Positions 17,904 to 26,216 of a DNA stretch of 64,000 nucleotides are shown in pieces. Each line of letters opens with the position of its first letter. Position 1 is the stretch's first letter. Below the pieces are notes generated by a model that did not search any database, was not told the DNA's origin, and saw only the letters and a list, made by a program, of their open reading frames with translations. The stretch spans positions 1 through 64,000 of the forward strand of contig JBNJDJ010000003.1 of the NCBI GenBank assembly GCA_051744845.1, written 5' to 3'. A program made the position numbers and the translations under genes. The stretch is from JBNJDJ01 sp051744845 (lineage in GTDB: Bacteria; Bacillota; Clostridia; Peptostreptococcales; Acidaminobacteraceae).

Positions 17904-20264
17904 CTATTTATTTTCTTTTTTTAAAATTTTTACTATTTTTTGTTTGCTAATAGGTTTTTCGATTATACCTTTCATATTTGTCTCATCTACCTTTTTTTGA
18001 ATATTTGAAGCTTTATTTGCAGTTAAAGCATAAATAATTGCTTCTGAATTTAATTTTAAAATTTCTTTTGAAGTTTCAAAACCATCCTTTTTAGGCATCT
18101 GAATATCCATTAAAATCAAATTAAAGCTATTGTTATATTTTTCTATAGCTTCCTTACCATTTTTAGCAACTACAACACTACAACCAAGTTGTTCTAAAAT
18201 TTTTCTAGTAATTTTAGCATTAACTAAATTGTCTTCAGCTAACAAAACATTAAAATCTTTTTTTATATCAACTTTTGTTTTAGTTTCATTTTTAGTCAAT
18301 TTATCCAAATATTTTAATTTCAAAGTGAAGTAAAAAACACTTCCTGGAAAATCAGACTCAATATACGGATTAGGACTTTTGACTTTTATTTTACCACCCA
18401 TTAACTCTACTAACTCTTTAGATATAGCTGTTCCTAAGCCATCTCCTTCATATTTTCTTTTATTTGAATTATCTACTTGCATAAATTTATTAAATACTAT
18501 ATCTAATTTATCTTGCGGAATACCTATTCCTGTATCTAATACACTTATTTTAATATCTACAAATTCATCTTGTTTGTTAATTAGTTCAATTTTTAGATTG
18601 ATTTTACCTTTTTCAGTAAATTTAACAGCATTTCCTAGTAAATTTATTAAGATTTGTCTTAATTTTGATCCATCACCTATTAAAACATCAGGTAAATTAG
18701 AATCTAATTTTAAATTATAATCAATATCTTTTTCTTTTTCATTAATAAGCGGAATAAATTGATTATAAATTTTTTGAAAAAATTCAGATGTATTAATATT
18801 TTCTTCTTCTAATTTTAATTTTCCACTTTCTATTTTAGAGATATCTAAAATATCATTTACCATTTCTAAAAGAGAACTAGCTGAATCATTCATTACATTT
18901 AAATAATCATTTAATTCTTTATTTTTTTCTTTTTTTAATGAATCAATTAATTCTAATGAAGCTATTATACTATTAAGCGGTGTTTTTATTTCATGTGATA
19001 CTGTTGCAATAAATTGAGATTTTAATTTAGAAGACTTTTCTGCTTCCTTTTTAGCTTTATTTATTGCAGTAACATCCATAAAAGAAATCAAATTATAATC
19101 TTTAGTATTATATTCTAAAGATGACCTTTTTAATAATAAAAACCTTTCATTATTATTTTTATTAATTTTAATAATTTCTTTTTTATGTTTTGGAATTTGT
19201 ATTATCTTGTGATAAAATTTATCAAACTCAAAATTATCAGAGTCAATCAAAAGTTTTTCATTAGCATATTTATTACTTACTTCTATCTTATCGTTATCAA
19301 ATAATACAATTCCAAAAGCCATATTTTTAAAAAGCTTTTTAATTCGATTTTTTTCAATATTATTTTTATTTACTATTAAAATAATAATAACCAAAGCTAA
19401 TAATAAGATAGCTAATATAAGAACAATGATTCTATAAATAATATCTCTAATTAATGACCTTTTATAAACAGACGCACCGATAGCATAAAAATGACCTTTA
19501 TAATTAATAGGATAATACGATGTTAAAACAGTTTCGACTTTACCATAAAATATACTATTATTGATAGAATTTTTATATCCATTTTCTATATCTTTTATAA
19601 TTTCAGAAGAATTTGATAAATGAAACCTTTCATTAACTTCCCTAGTTTCTGAATATCCAACAGGAATTATTTTGTTTTTATCATTTGTTATCCAAGTCCA
19701 ATATTCACCATCTACATAAAACTCATCAATAGATTCTTTCATTATCTTTTCAATATCTAATTTCATCATTATATTTCTATTTACTTTTCCATTAGGATCT
19801 TTTATTGGAATAATTAGATAATAATCATCTAATATTTTTTTGTATTCTAAATTTTTATGAATCTCTAAATTATAATTTTTAACTTTAAACTTATCAAATC
19901 TATAACTTTTATCAAGACTATATATATTTGCACTTTTACTGTCATAAACACTTAATTTAGAAATATAATTAGCATGTTTTTCTAAAAAAAATCTTATTTG
20001 CGAATCAATATTTTTATTTTCAATTTGAAAAATATCTAATTTAGAATAATAAATTGCATCATTTTCTATTTTTTCGATTTTTTCTTTTATATTTTTTGCA
20101 ACAAAAGATATCTCTTTATCAATTGTTTTATAATTACTAGTAATAACATATTTTTGAATATCTAGAATAATAAAAATTATAAAAAATAAAAAAATAGTAA
20201 TTATAATCATATAAATGTTCTTAATACTTTTATTATTTAAAAATTTCTTTTTAAGGTCTTTCAT
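17904..20264 (-). CDS. Hybrid sensor histidine kinase with C-terminal receiver domain
   Basis: 786 residues. TM1 is at about 17-35, an extracellular sensor region at 36-278 and TM2 at about 279-299. A PAS-like segment follows (310-400). The HisKA domain has the phospho-acceptor His424 in ATVSHEIKTPLNSI. The HATPase domain has N-box Asn545 (LINLLGNAVKFTEKG) and VLDTGIGIP. A receiver domain at about 670-786 has Asp720 in LILMDIQMPKKDGFE. There is no DNA-binding or other output domain, so the phosphoryl group must pass to a partner not encoded here. The frame reaches back to 20288, overlapping the Cache gene; AGAGGTG before the ATG at 20264 sets the start. It directly follows a stand-alone Cache protein, probably its sensing partner. 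Confidence 0.92.
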   Translation of the reverse strand: MKDLKKKFLNNKSIKNIYMIIITIFLFFIIFIILDIQKYVITSNYKTIDKEISFVAKNIKEKIEKIENDAIYYSKLDIFQIENKNIDSQIRFFLEKHANYISKLSVYDSKSANIYSLDKSYRFDKFKVKNYNLEIHKNLEYKKILDDYYLIIPIKDPNGKVNRNIMMKLDIEKIMKESIDEFYVDGEYWTWITNDKNKIIPVGYSETREVNERFHLSNSSEIIKDIENGYKNSINNSIFYGKVETVLTSYYPINYKGHFYAIGASVYKRSLIRDIIYRIIVLILAILLLALVIIILIVNKNNIEKNRIKKLFKNMAFGIVLFDNDKIEVSNKYANEKLLIDSDNFEFDKFYHKIIQIPKHKKEIIKINKNNNERFLLLKRSSLEYNTKDYNLISFMDVTAINKAKKEAEKSSKLKSQFIATVSHEIKTPLNSIIASLELIDSLKKEKNKELNDYLNVMNDSASSLLEMVNDILDISKIESGKLKLEEENINTSEFFQKIYNQFIPLINEKEKDIDYNLKLDSNLPDVLIGDGSKLRQILINLLGNAVKFTEKGKINLKIELINKQDEFVDIKISVLDTGIGIPQDKLDIVFNKFMQVDNSNKRKYEGDGLGTAISKELVELMGGKIKVKSPNPYIESDFPGSVFYFTLKLKYLDKLTKNETKTKVDIKKDFNVLLAEDNLVNAKITRKILEQLGCSVVVAKNGKEAIEKYNNSFNLILMDIQMPKKDGFETSKEILKLNSEAIIYALTANKASNIQKKVDETNMKGIIEKPISKQKIVKILKKENK

Positions 20265-20277
20265 ATACACCTCTTTG

Positions 20278-21258
20278 TTATAATGCAATAAATTCTATTA
20301 AATATGAATCAATAATATCTAAATCTTTTACTATAATTTTAAATTTTTTGTTAAATTTAACTGTATATTTATTTTTAGGATTATCTAAAAAGTTTTTAAA
20401 AAAATTTCTTATCCTTTTATTTGGACTATTTAACAAATTATATTCTGAATCTCTTTTTTTAGTTTTCATAATTCTATCGTATAATTGATATTTTTTTAAT
20501 TGACTAACTTCAAGATTTTCCAAAGCATTTTTTCCACCACTTAAAATATATCCTTCATCATTTATAATTACTTGGTTTTTATCTAAATACTTTTGATTAA
20601 ATTTATTTAAATTAAAATCAATACCTAAAACACCTATTAATTCATTATTTAATTTCATAGGTTTTACTAAAGAAATTAACCATCCTCTACCTGAAGGATC
20701 AAAATAAGGTGTATTTATCCATTTGATTTTACTTTCTTCTTTATAATAATCATATTCAGTAAAAGAAGTTTTAGGATCTATCATAGTTAAAATATCAATT
20801 TTAGGATATATTCTCAAATACCCAGTTTTATCTAATACAAAAAATTGTTCAACTTGAGGATATAAATTATAATATTTTTCAAATTCTTTTCCTATAGGTT
20901 CAGTAATATAAAACTTATTTATCAAATTATCATCTATTTCTTTTATACCAGTTAAAACAGCAGAAGACTCAGATTTATTATTGCTATAAGTTAATAATCC
21001 ATACTTATTAATAACGTGATTATCCTTATTAATAATTTTATCAGTATCTTTAAATTTTTTATATAAATCAATATATTCTTTTTCTAAAGATAATATAACA
21101 CTATCCATTTTACTCAAATCATAAGTTATCTTTTTCTCAGTTTCCTCTAAATCAATTGCTTCGTTTTGATAAGTAATTCCTTTATATGTAAATAAAACTA
21201 CCCATCCTAATAATAAAAAACTTAAAACAATAATAAATGTCTCTACTGTTTTTTTCAT
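20278..21258 (-). CDS. Stand-alone membrane-anchored dCache sensor protein
   Basis: 326 residues: one N-terminal transmembrane helix (about 8-28), then an extracellular double-Cache-like ligand-binding domain. The hallmark block is WINTPYFDPSGRGWLISLVKPM followed by GVLGIDFNLNKF, typical of dCache_1 domains that bind amino acids or small organic ligands. No cytoplasmic signalling domain is present after it; the C-terminus is short and hydrophobic (IEFIAL). The hybrid kinase begins 13 bases downstream, so I infer that this protein feeds a signal to that kinase from outside the membrane. The ligand is unknown. An alternative is a solute-binding remnant of a former receptor whose signalling half was lost. 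Confidence 0.8.
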   Translation of the reverse strand: MKKTVETFIIVLSFLLLGWVVLFTYKGITYQNEAIDLEETEKKITYDLSKMDSVILSLEKEYIDLYKKFKDTDKIINKDNHVINKYGLLTYSNNKSESSAVLTGIKEIDDNLINKFYITEPIGKEFEKYYNLYPQVEQFFVLDKTGYLRIYPKIDILTMIDPKTSFTEYDYYKEESKIKWINTPYFDPSGRGWLISLVKPMKLNNELIGVLGIDFNLNKFNQKYLDKNQVIINDEGYILSGGKNALENLEVSQLKKYQLYDRIMKTKKRDSEYNLLNSPNKRIRNFFKNFLDNPKNKYTVKFNKKFKIIVKDLDIIDSYLIEFIAL

Positions 21259-21268
21259 AAAACCACCA

Positions 21269-21802
21269 TTAATCTACAAATGCAAATACATGATCAATAT
21301 TTCTATAGTAATCTCCATAATTTAATCCATAACCAACTATAAATTTATCTTCAATTTCAAAACCTACATAATCCGGTTCATAATCAACTTTTCTTCTTGA
21401 AGGCTTGTCTAATAATACACATGATTTTATACTTTTAGGTGTTCGCATATTTAAGTGGTTAATAACACTAGTCATAGTAATAGCAGAATCAGTGATATCA
21501 TCAACTATTAATACATCAAATTCACTTAAATCACCAATTTCTAAATCGTGTTTAAATTTAACAGATCCACTACTTTTTTTACCATGTCCATAACTAGAAG
21601 TGGTCATAAATTCAATCCTTACAGGAATATCTATTTGCCTTACTAAATCGGCTGTAAAAACAAAAGCACCTTTCATAAGTGAAACTACTAATAAATTTTT
21701 ATCTTTATAGTCGTTAGTTATAATTTGTCCTAATTCTTTACATCTATTATCAATATCTTTCTTAGATAAAATCACTTCTTTTTTCATATTCTCTACGTCC
21801 AT
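21269..21802 (-). CDS. hpt: Hypoxanthine phosphoribosyltransferase
   Basis: Purine salvage: joins hypoxanthine (and usually guanine) to PRPP. About 177 residues. The PRPP-binding loop VLIVDDITDSAITM is clear, and KGAFVFTADLVRQI and FMTTSSYGHGKKSSG carry the flexible-loop residues. A nearby VGFEIEDKFIVGYGLNY block contacts the purine. The first ATG at 21814 lies within the GGAGGG ribosome binding site, so the ATG at 21802, five bases after it, is chosen. It overlaps or abuts the malic enzyme stop at 21814 and precedes the Cache gene by 10 bases. Confidence 0.95.
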   Translation of the reverse strand: MDVENMKKEVILSKKDIDNRCKELGQIITNDYKDKNLLVVSLMKGAFVFTADLVRQIDIPVRIEFMTTSSYGHGKKSSGSVKFKHDLEIGDLSEFDVLIVDDITDSAITMTSVINHLNMRTPKSIKSCVLLDKPSRRKVDYEPDYVGFEIEDKFIVGYGLNYGDYYRNIDHVFAFVD

Positions 21803-21813
21803 ATTTCCCTCCA

Positions 21814-22986
21814 TTAGTCTCTTGAAACGTTTGTCATCTTAGCAGCTTTATAAACAGCTTTTGAAACATTTTTTACTACATTTTCATTTAAAGCATAAGG
21901 AATTATATTTTCTTCATTTAAATCACACTTATCAATTGTATTAGCAATTGCATAAGCAGCTTTTATTTTCATTTCTTCATTTATATCACTAGCTTTTGCA
22001 TCTAAGGCACCTTTGAAAATTCCTGGGAATGCTAATACATTATTTATTTGATTAGGATAATCGCTTCTACCAGTTCCCACTATTTTAGCTCCTGCATCAT
22101 AAGCTTTACTAGGTAATATTTCAGGATCTGGATTAGCCATAGCAAAAACAATAGGATCTTTTTTCATAAGCTTTATCATATCTTTTGTAACAATATCTTT
22201 TACTGATACACCAATAAAAACATCAGCATTTTTTAGTGAATTTCCTAAATCTCCTTTGACATCTTCATTATTTGTTAAGTTTTGAATTCTCTTTTTCACA
22301 AAGTTTAAATTCTGTCTTTGACTATGAATGATACCTTTTGAGTCAGAAACTATAATATCTTTAACACCTAAGCTTTTAAGCATTTTAGTAATCGCATATC
22401 CAGCAGCTCCTGCTCCACTTACAGCAATTTTAATTTTATCAATATCCTTATTTATTACTTTTAAAGCATTAATTAAAGCAGCACTGACTACTACTGCAGT
22501 ACCGTGTTGATCATCGTGAAATACTGGAATATCTAATTTTTCTTTTAGCTTATCTTCAATTAAAACACATCTAGGAGAAGATATATCTTCTAAATTTATT
22601 CCACCAAAAGTAGGTTGTAAAAATTTAACTGTTTGAACTATCTTTTCGACATCTTGAGTATCAAGACATATTGGAAAAGCATCAATATTTGCAAATTCTT
22701 TAAACAAAACAGATTTTCCTTCCATAACAGGCATTGAAGCCTCAGCTCCAATATTACCTAGTCCTAAAACAGCCGATCCATCTGATACAACAGCTACTAA
22801 ATTTTTTTTAGATGTATAATCATATACCTTAGATTTATCTTTTTTTATTTCTCTACAAGGCTCAGCTACTCCAGGAGTATAAGCTATTGACATATCATCT
22901 TTATTTTCAATCTTCATCTTACTTTTAATACTAATCTTACCTTGTTTTTCCTTATGTTTTTGTAAAGCTAGTTTTTTATAATCCAT
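21814..22986 (-). CDS. NAD(P)-dependent malic enzyme
   Basis: Oxidative decarboxylation of malate to pyruvate and CO2. 390 residues, the short bacterial form without a phosphotransacetylase tail. Substrate and metal-binding segments: SIAYTPGVAEPCREI, GSAVLGLGNIGAEASMPVMEGK, CVLIEDKL and PVFHDDQHGTAVV. The NAD domain has IAVSGAGAAGYAITKML, and FAMANPDPEI and GTGRSDYPNQINNVLAFPGIF complete the site. The coenzyme preference (NAD or NADP) is not decided by eye. It is preceded by a small membrane peptide gene and followed by hpt in one operon. Confidence 0.95.
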   Translation of the reverse strand: MDYKKLALQKHKEKQGKISIKSKMKIENKDDMSIAYTPGVAEPCREIKKDKSKVYDYTSKKNLVAVVSDGSAVLGLGNIGAEASMPVMEGKSVLFKEFANIDAFPICLDTQDVEKIVQTVKFLQPTFGGINLEDISSPRCVLIEDKLKEKLDIPVFHDDQHGTAVVVSAALINALKVINKDIDKIKIAVSGAGAAGYAITKMLKSLGVKDIIVSDSKGIIHSQRQNLNFVKKRIQNLTNNEDVKGDLGNSLKNADVFIGVSVKDIVTKDMIKLMKKDPIVFAMANPDPEILPSKAYDAGAKIVGTGRSDYPNQINNVLAFPGIFKGALDAKASDINEEMKIKAAYAIANTIDKCDLNEENIIPYALNENVVKNVSKAVYKAAKMTNVSRD

Positions 22987-23017
22987 CTTATCTCCTTATT
23001 ATTTTAAATTTTTAAAT

Positions 23018-23161
23018 TTAGTTATTATCTTTAATATTTAATAGATTTAAAAGATCAACTATTTCTTTTAATAAATTAATAATTATATTTAATGAATATT
23101 GTACTGATACAGCAAAAACAATAGCCATAATTACTAATACTATTTTAAAGTCAATAATCAT
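23018..23161 (-). CDS. Small single-span membrane protein, 47 residues
   Basis: Not a recognised family. The frame reads MIIDFKIVLVIMAIVFAVSV and then a C-terminal part rich in Ile, Leu and Asn with a few charges (LLKEIVDLLNLLNIKDNN). Residues 5-20 form one likely transmembrane helix; the rest could be an amphipathic helix. An AAAGGA ribosome binding site lies eight bases before the ATG. The ATG overlaps the gap of two bases after the deacetylase stop at 23164, which suggests translational coupling. The tidy start, ribosome binding site and position argue for a real gene; the short length and lack of known relatives argue for caution. Confidence 0.6.
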   Translation of the reverse strand: MIIDFKIVLVIMAIVFAVSVQYSLNIIINLLKEIVDLLNLLNIKDNN

Positions 23162-23163
23162 AA

Positions 23164-24276
23164 TTAATTCCTTTCGTATAATTTTAGCTCTTTATCTTTA
23201 ATTTTATCTAAATTTATCTTATCTTTATAAGATTTAGGAATACTTAATATATTTTTTACTCCATCACTTATATATTTTTCACCAGGTTTTTGTTCTAAAT
23301 AATCAATCCAATCATTTAATTGCCATTTTAATGACCCTGCTTGAACACGGTCTAAATCTTTATAATTAAAATCTTTATGAATAGGAGAAACTTCTGGTTT
23401 CCATCCAACATTTAAAACAGCTATATTTTTATATTCTTTATTTTCAATATTACTTTTATAAATATACTTTTCAAGATCATCTTTTGGTCTTTTACCAAAA
23501 GGTAAAGCTAATGTATTTACATCTGCATTTTTATTTATATTTTCTAAATAATTCTTTTGTTTTGCTAAAGCATTTATGATTCCTATTTTATTTAGTGTTG
23601 TTAAATCTTGATGATAATTTGTATGATTACCAATTGAATATCCATTATTAACTAAAAAGTTTATTTTATAATCAATATACTCTTTTTGACCAAATGGATT
23701 GCTATTTAAAAAGAAACTAGCTGTTTTACCAAATTCAGGATTTTTTTTATTAAATTCTTCTAAAATCCCTACCGCTGATGTAGAATCTATCTTTATTTTA
23801 TCATTTTCTTTATAAACATTAAAATTTGATTTATGTCCATCATCAAATGTTATAACAACTGGCGATCTACCAGCAGGTATATCTATTTCATTATTAACAT
23901 AATCTTCTAAACTTACTAAACTATAACCTAATGAATTAAGCCGCTTTAAATTATTTTTAAAAATTTCAGGTGTTGAACTATACTTAGATTCAGTTTCTCC
24001 TAATGAATGATACATAATAATCATTACTTTACCAGCTTCATTAGGTTTAATTTTTTCATAATCTATTTCTTTTTTTACTTTTTCTTCTTCAGGCTTTTCT
24101 TTATCTAGATCATTTTTTTCTAAATAATCTTTTATATCTTTTTCAAATTTATTTTGAACTTCTTTTTTTATTTCTTCATCCTTTTTTTGATCATTAGATA
24201 CTTGATTATTAAAATTAGAATTACATCCTATTAAAAATATTGTAAATGCTAATATATATATTATTTTTTTCCTCAT
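23164..24276 (-). CDS. Polysaccharide deacetylase family lipoprotein
   Basis: 370 residues. A lipoprotein signal peptide ends in FLIGC with the lipid-modified Cys18. A charged linker (about 25-75) is followed by a NodB-type deacetylase domain. Motif 1 VVITFDDGHKS (Asp145, Asp146) and motif 2 GNHTNYHQDL supply the metal site, and LALPFGKRPKDDL is motif 3. It therefore acts at the outer face of the membrane, perhaps on N-acetyl groups of peptidoglycan or another surface glycan. The substrate is not clear. It is the first gene of a minus-strand unit with a TTGAAA-16-TAAAAT promoter, divergent from the DUF4364 gene. Confidence 0.9.
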   Translation of the reverse strand: MRKKIIYILAFTIFLIGCNSNFNNQVSNDQKKDEEIKKEVQNKFEKDIKDYLEKNDLDKEKPEEEKVKKEIDYEKIKPNEAGKVMIIMYHSLGETESKYSSTPEIFKNNLKRLNSLGYSLVSLEDYVNNEIDIPAGRSPVVITFDDGHKSNFNVYKENDKIKIDSTSAVGILEEFNKKNPEFGKTASFFLNSNPFGQKEYIDYKINFLVNNGYSIGNHTNYHQDLTTLNKIGIINALAKQKNYLENINKNADVNTLALPFGKRPKDDLEKYIYKSNIENKEYKNIAVLNVGWKPEVSPIHKDFNYKDLDRVQAGSLKWQLNDWIDYLEQKPGEKYISDGVKNILSIPKSYKDKINLDKIKDKELKLYERN

Positions 24277-24292
24277 TTTATCACCTTATTTA

Positions 24293-24320
24293 ATTTTACC
24301 TTTTTTAAATATTTTTTCAA
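24293..24320 (-). promoter_or_regulatory. Promoter of the deacetylase unit
   Basis: Minus strand TTGAAA (24320-24315), a 16-base spacer and TAAAAT (24298-24293). Spacing and -10 are the same as in the valS T-box promoter. It is divergent from the DUF4364 promoter about 40 bases away. Confidence 0.65.
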
Positions 24321-24357
24321 GAAGTTTTCATTATTTCTTTTTTAAATTTGAAAGATA

Positions 24358-24366
24358 TGATACAAT
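24358..24366 (+). promoter_or_regulatory. Extended -10 promoter of the DUF4364 gene
   Basis: TGATACAAT, an extended -10 (TG, one base, TACAAT) with no good -35. Transcription would start near 24373, about 22 bases before the ATG. Confidence 0.5.
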
Positions 24367-24394
24367 ATTTGAGTACGAAATAATGGTGGTGATT

Positions 24395-24934
24395 ATGTTA
24401 GAAAACAATTCAGAAATAGAAGTCAAAAGAAAAATGATAATTCTACAAGTCTTAGGAAGCTTTGAAATTCCATTAACAAATGATCAAATTACAGAATTTA
24501 TTTTAGAAAATGAATTATTAAACTATTTTGATTTACAACAATATTTAAATGAGCTAACTGAATCAAATATGATTGATAAAGATGTTAAAGAAAATGACGA
24601 GGTTTTTTATTTTTTAACAGATAATGGCAGAGACTCACTTTCTTTTTTTAATACAAGATTAAGTAAAAATTTAAGGCAATTAATAAATGATAGAGTAAGT
24701 AATAAAAAAGATCGAATCATATCTGATACAAATATATCAGCAGATTATGAGCGATTAGATAATAATGAGTTTTTAGTAAAACTTAAAGTTGAAGAATATA
24801 ATCATACTTTAATGAATTTAGAATTAAATATAATATCGAATGAGCATGCTAAAAAAATCTGTGAAAAATGGGAAAATGAGGCGCAATTTCTTTACGGAGA
24901 TATATTAAATTTATTAGTCAATGACAAAAAATAG
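24395..24934 (+). CDS. DUF4364 family winged-helix protein
   Basis: About 179 residues, DUF4364 family, found mostly in Clostridia and without a known function. The N-terminal 70 residues look like a winged helix: VKRKMIILQVLGSFEIPLTNDQITEFILEN, then LQQYLNELTESNMIDKD and YFLTDNGRDSL. The rest is a small alpha/beta domain. It may be a transcription regulator, perhaps of the divergent deacetylase gene, but no operator was identified. The frame opens at ATG 24383, which is upstream of and overlaps a GGTGGTGA ribosome binding site; the ATG at 24395 follows it and was chosen. A strong two-way terminator separates it from folC. Confidence 0.85.
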   Translation: MLENNSEIEVKRKMIILQVLGSFEIPLTNDQITEFILENELLNYFDLQQYLNELTESNMIDKDVKENDEVFYFLTDNGRDSLSFFNTRLSKNLRQLINDRVSNKKDRIISDTNISADYERLDNNEFLVKLKVEEYNHTLMNLELNIISNEHAKKICEKWENEAQFLYGDILNLLVNDKK

Positions 24935-24957
24935 ATTTCAAAAGAAATCTATTTTTT
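24926..24957. terminator. Two-way terminator between DUF4364 and folC genes
   Basis: Perfect 14-base inverted repeat (AAAAAATAGATTTC and its complement) around an AAAA loop. It gives a T-run on either strand, so it can end the plus-strand DUF4364 transcript and the minus-strand valS-folC transcript. It overlaps both stop codon regions. Confidence 0.9.
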
Positions 24958-26208
24958 ACTTTTAACTAACATTTTTCTAAAATCTCCAATCATATAAAGT
25001 GAACCAAATATAATTGTTGCATCATAATTTTGAGATTCTTCTTTAACTTTATTAATTAGTTTATTTAATTTTTCTTTTTCAACATTGGGACTATAATTTC
25101 TAACTCTTTTATACAATTCATCTAACTTTATAGCCCTAGGGTTATTTACTTCTGTAACTATAACTTTTTCAAATAGTTCCATAGTTTCCTTTAATACATT
25201 CTCAACATCTTTATCTTTTAACATTCCAAATATTCCAAGGATTTTTTTATCTTTAAAAAGTTTTTTTATACTTATCTTTAATGCATTAGCACCTTGTAAA
25301 TTATGGGCACCATCAATTATAATTAAAGGTTTATCATTTATAATTTCAAACCTTCCAGGCCATTTAGCTTCTTTTAAACCTTTTTTAATATTTAAATTTT
25401 CATCTAAATTTTTTAATACTTCCAAAGCTAAAATAGCATTTTGAATTTGATATTTTGCAATCATTGATATTTTATAAATCTCATTTTTATATCTAAATTT
25501 AATTCCATTTAAATTAATTGATTTTATTTTATATTTTTCAGAATCTACTTTAATCAATTTAGAATCCATATTTTCAGACTTTTCTTCCAATACTTTTAAA
25601 ACCTTTGGATTTGTATTAGATGTTATTACTTTAGTATTTTTCTTAATTATTCCAGCTTTTTCAAAAGCAACTTTTTCAATAGTATCACCTAAATAGTCTT
25701 TATGATCCATTGCTATAGGTGTAATAACTGAAATTTCTGGGTTAACTATATTAGTAGAATCTAATCTACCTCCCATTCCAACTTCTAAAACAACATATTC
25801 AAGCTTTTTTCTTTTAAAAAATTCTAAGCAAATCCCAGTTAAAACTTCAAATCTAGTAGGTTGATTATATCCTTTTTTAACCATTTTTTCTACATTAGAT
25901 TTAACAAATTTAACAACATCTACAAAATCATCATTAGATATCATCTTATTATTATATCTGATTTTTTCATTATAATAACTTAAATGTGGAGTACTAAATA
26001 AACCTACATCTATATCAGACTCTACTAAAGTCTGATATATAAAATTAGATGTAGATCCTTTGCCATTAGTTCCTGCCACATGAATAACCTTATAACTTTC
26101 TTGCGGGTTACCTAAAAAGTCAAGTAAATTTTTAATTGTATCTAAGCCTAGCTTTATACCAAATTTTTCTAAACTTTCGACATATTCAACAGCTTCATTA
26201 AAATTCAT
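24949..26208 (-). CDS. folC: Folylpolyglutamate synthase / dihydrofolate synthase
   Basis: Adds glutamate to folates (and often to dihydropteroate). 419 residues. A Mur-ligase-like ATP-binding loop VAGTNGKGSTSNF is at about residues 44-56. SVITPIAMDHKDYLGDTIEKVAFEKAGIIK, KWPGRFEIINDKPLIIIDGAHN and a C-terminal ligase domain (ILGIFGMLKDKDVENVLK) are typical. It follows valS by 8 bases, an order common in Firmicutes (valS-folC), and so lies under control of the valine T-box. Whether it has both activities cannot be seen. Confidence 0.94.
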   Translation of the reverse strand: MNFNEAVEYVESLEKFGIKLGLDTIKNLLDFLGNPQESYKVIHVAGTNGKGSTSNFIYQTLVESDIDVGLFSTPHLSYYNEKIRYNNKMISNDDFVDVVKFVKSNVEKMVKKGYNQPTRFEVLTGICLEFFKRKKLEYVVLEVGMGGRLDSTNIVNPEISVITPIAMDHKDYLGDTIEKVAFEKAGIIKKNTKVITSNTNPKVLKVLEEKSENMDSKLIKVDSEKYKIKSINLNGIKFRYKNEIYKISMIAKYQIQNAILALEVLKNLDENLNIKKGLKEAKWPGRFEIINDKPLIIIDGAHNLQGANALKISIKKLFKDKKILGIFGMLKDKDVENVLKETMELFEKVIVTEVNNPRAIKLDELYKRVRNYSPNVEKEKLNKLINKVKEESQNYDATIIFGSLYMIGDFRKMLVKSKK

Positions 26209-26216
26209 AAAAGCTC

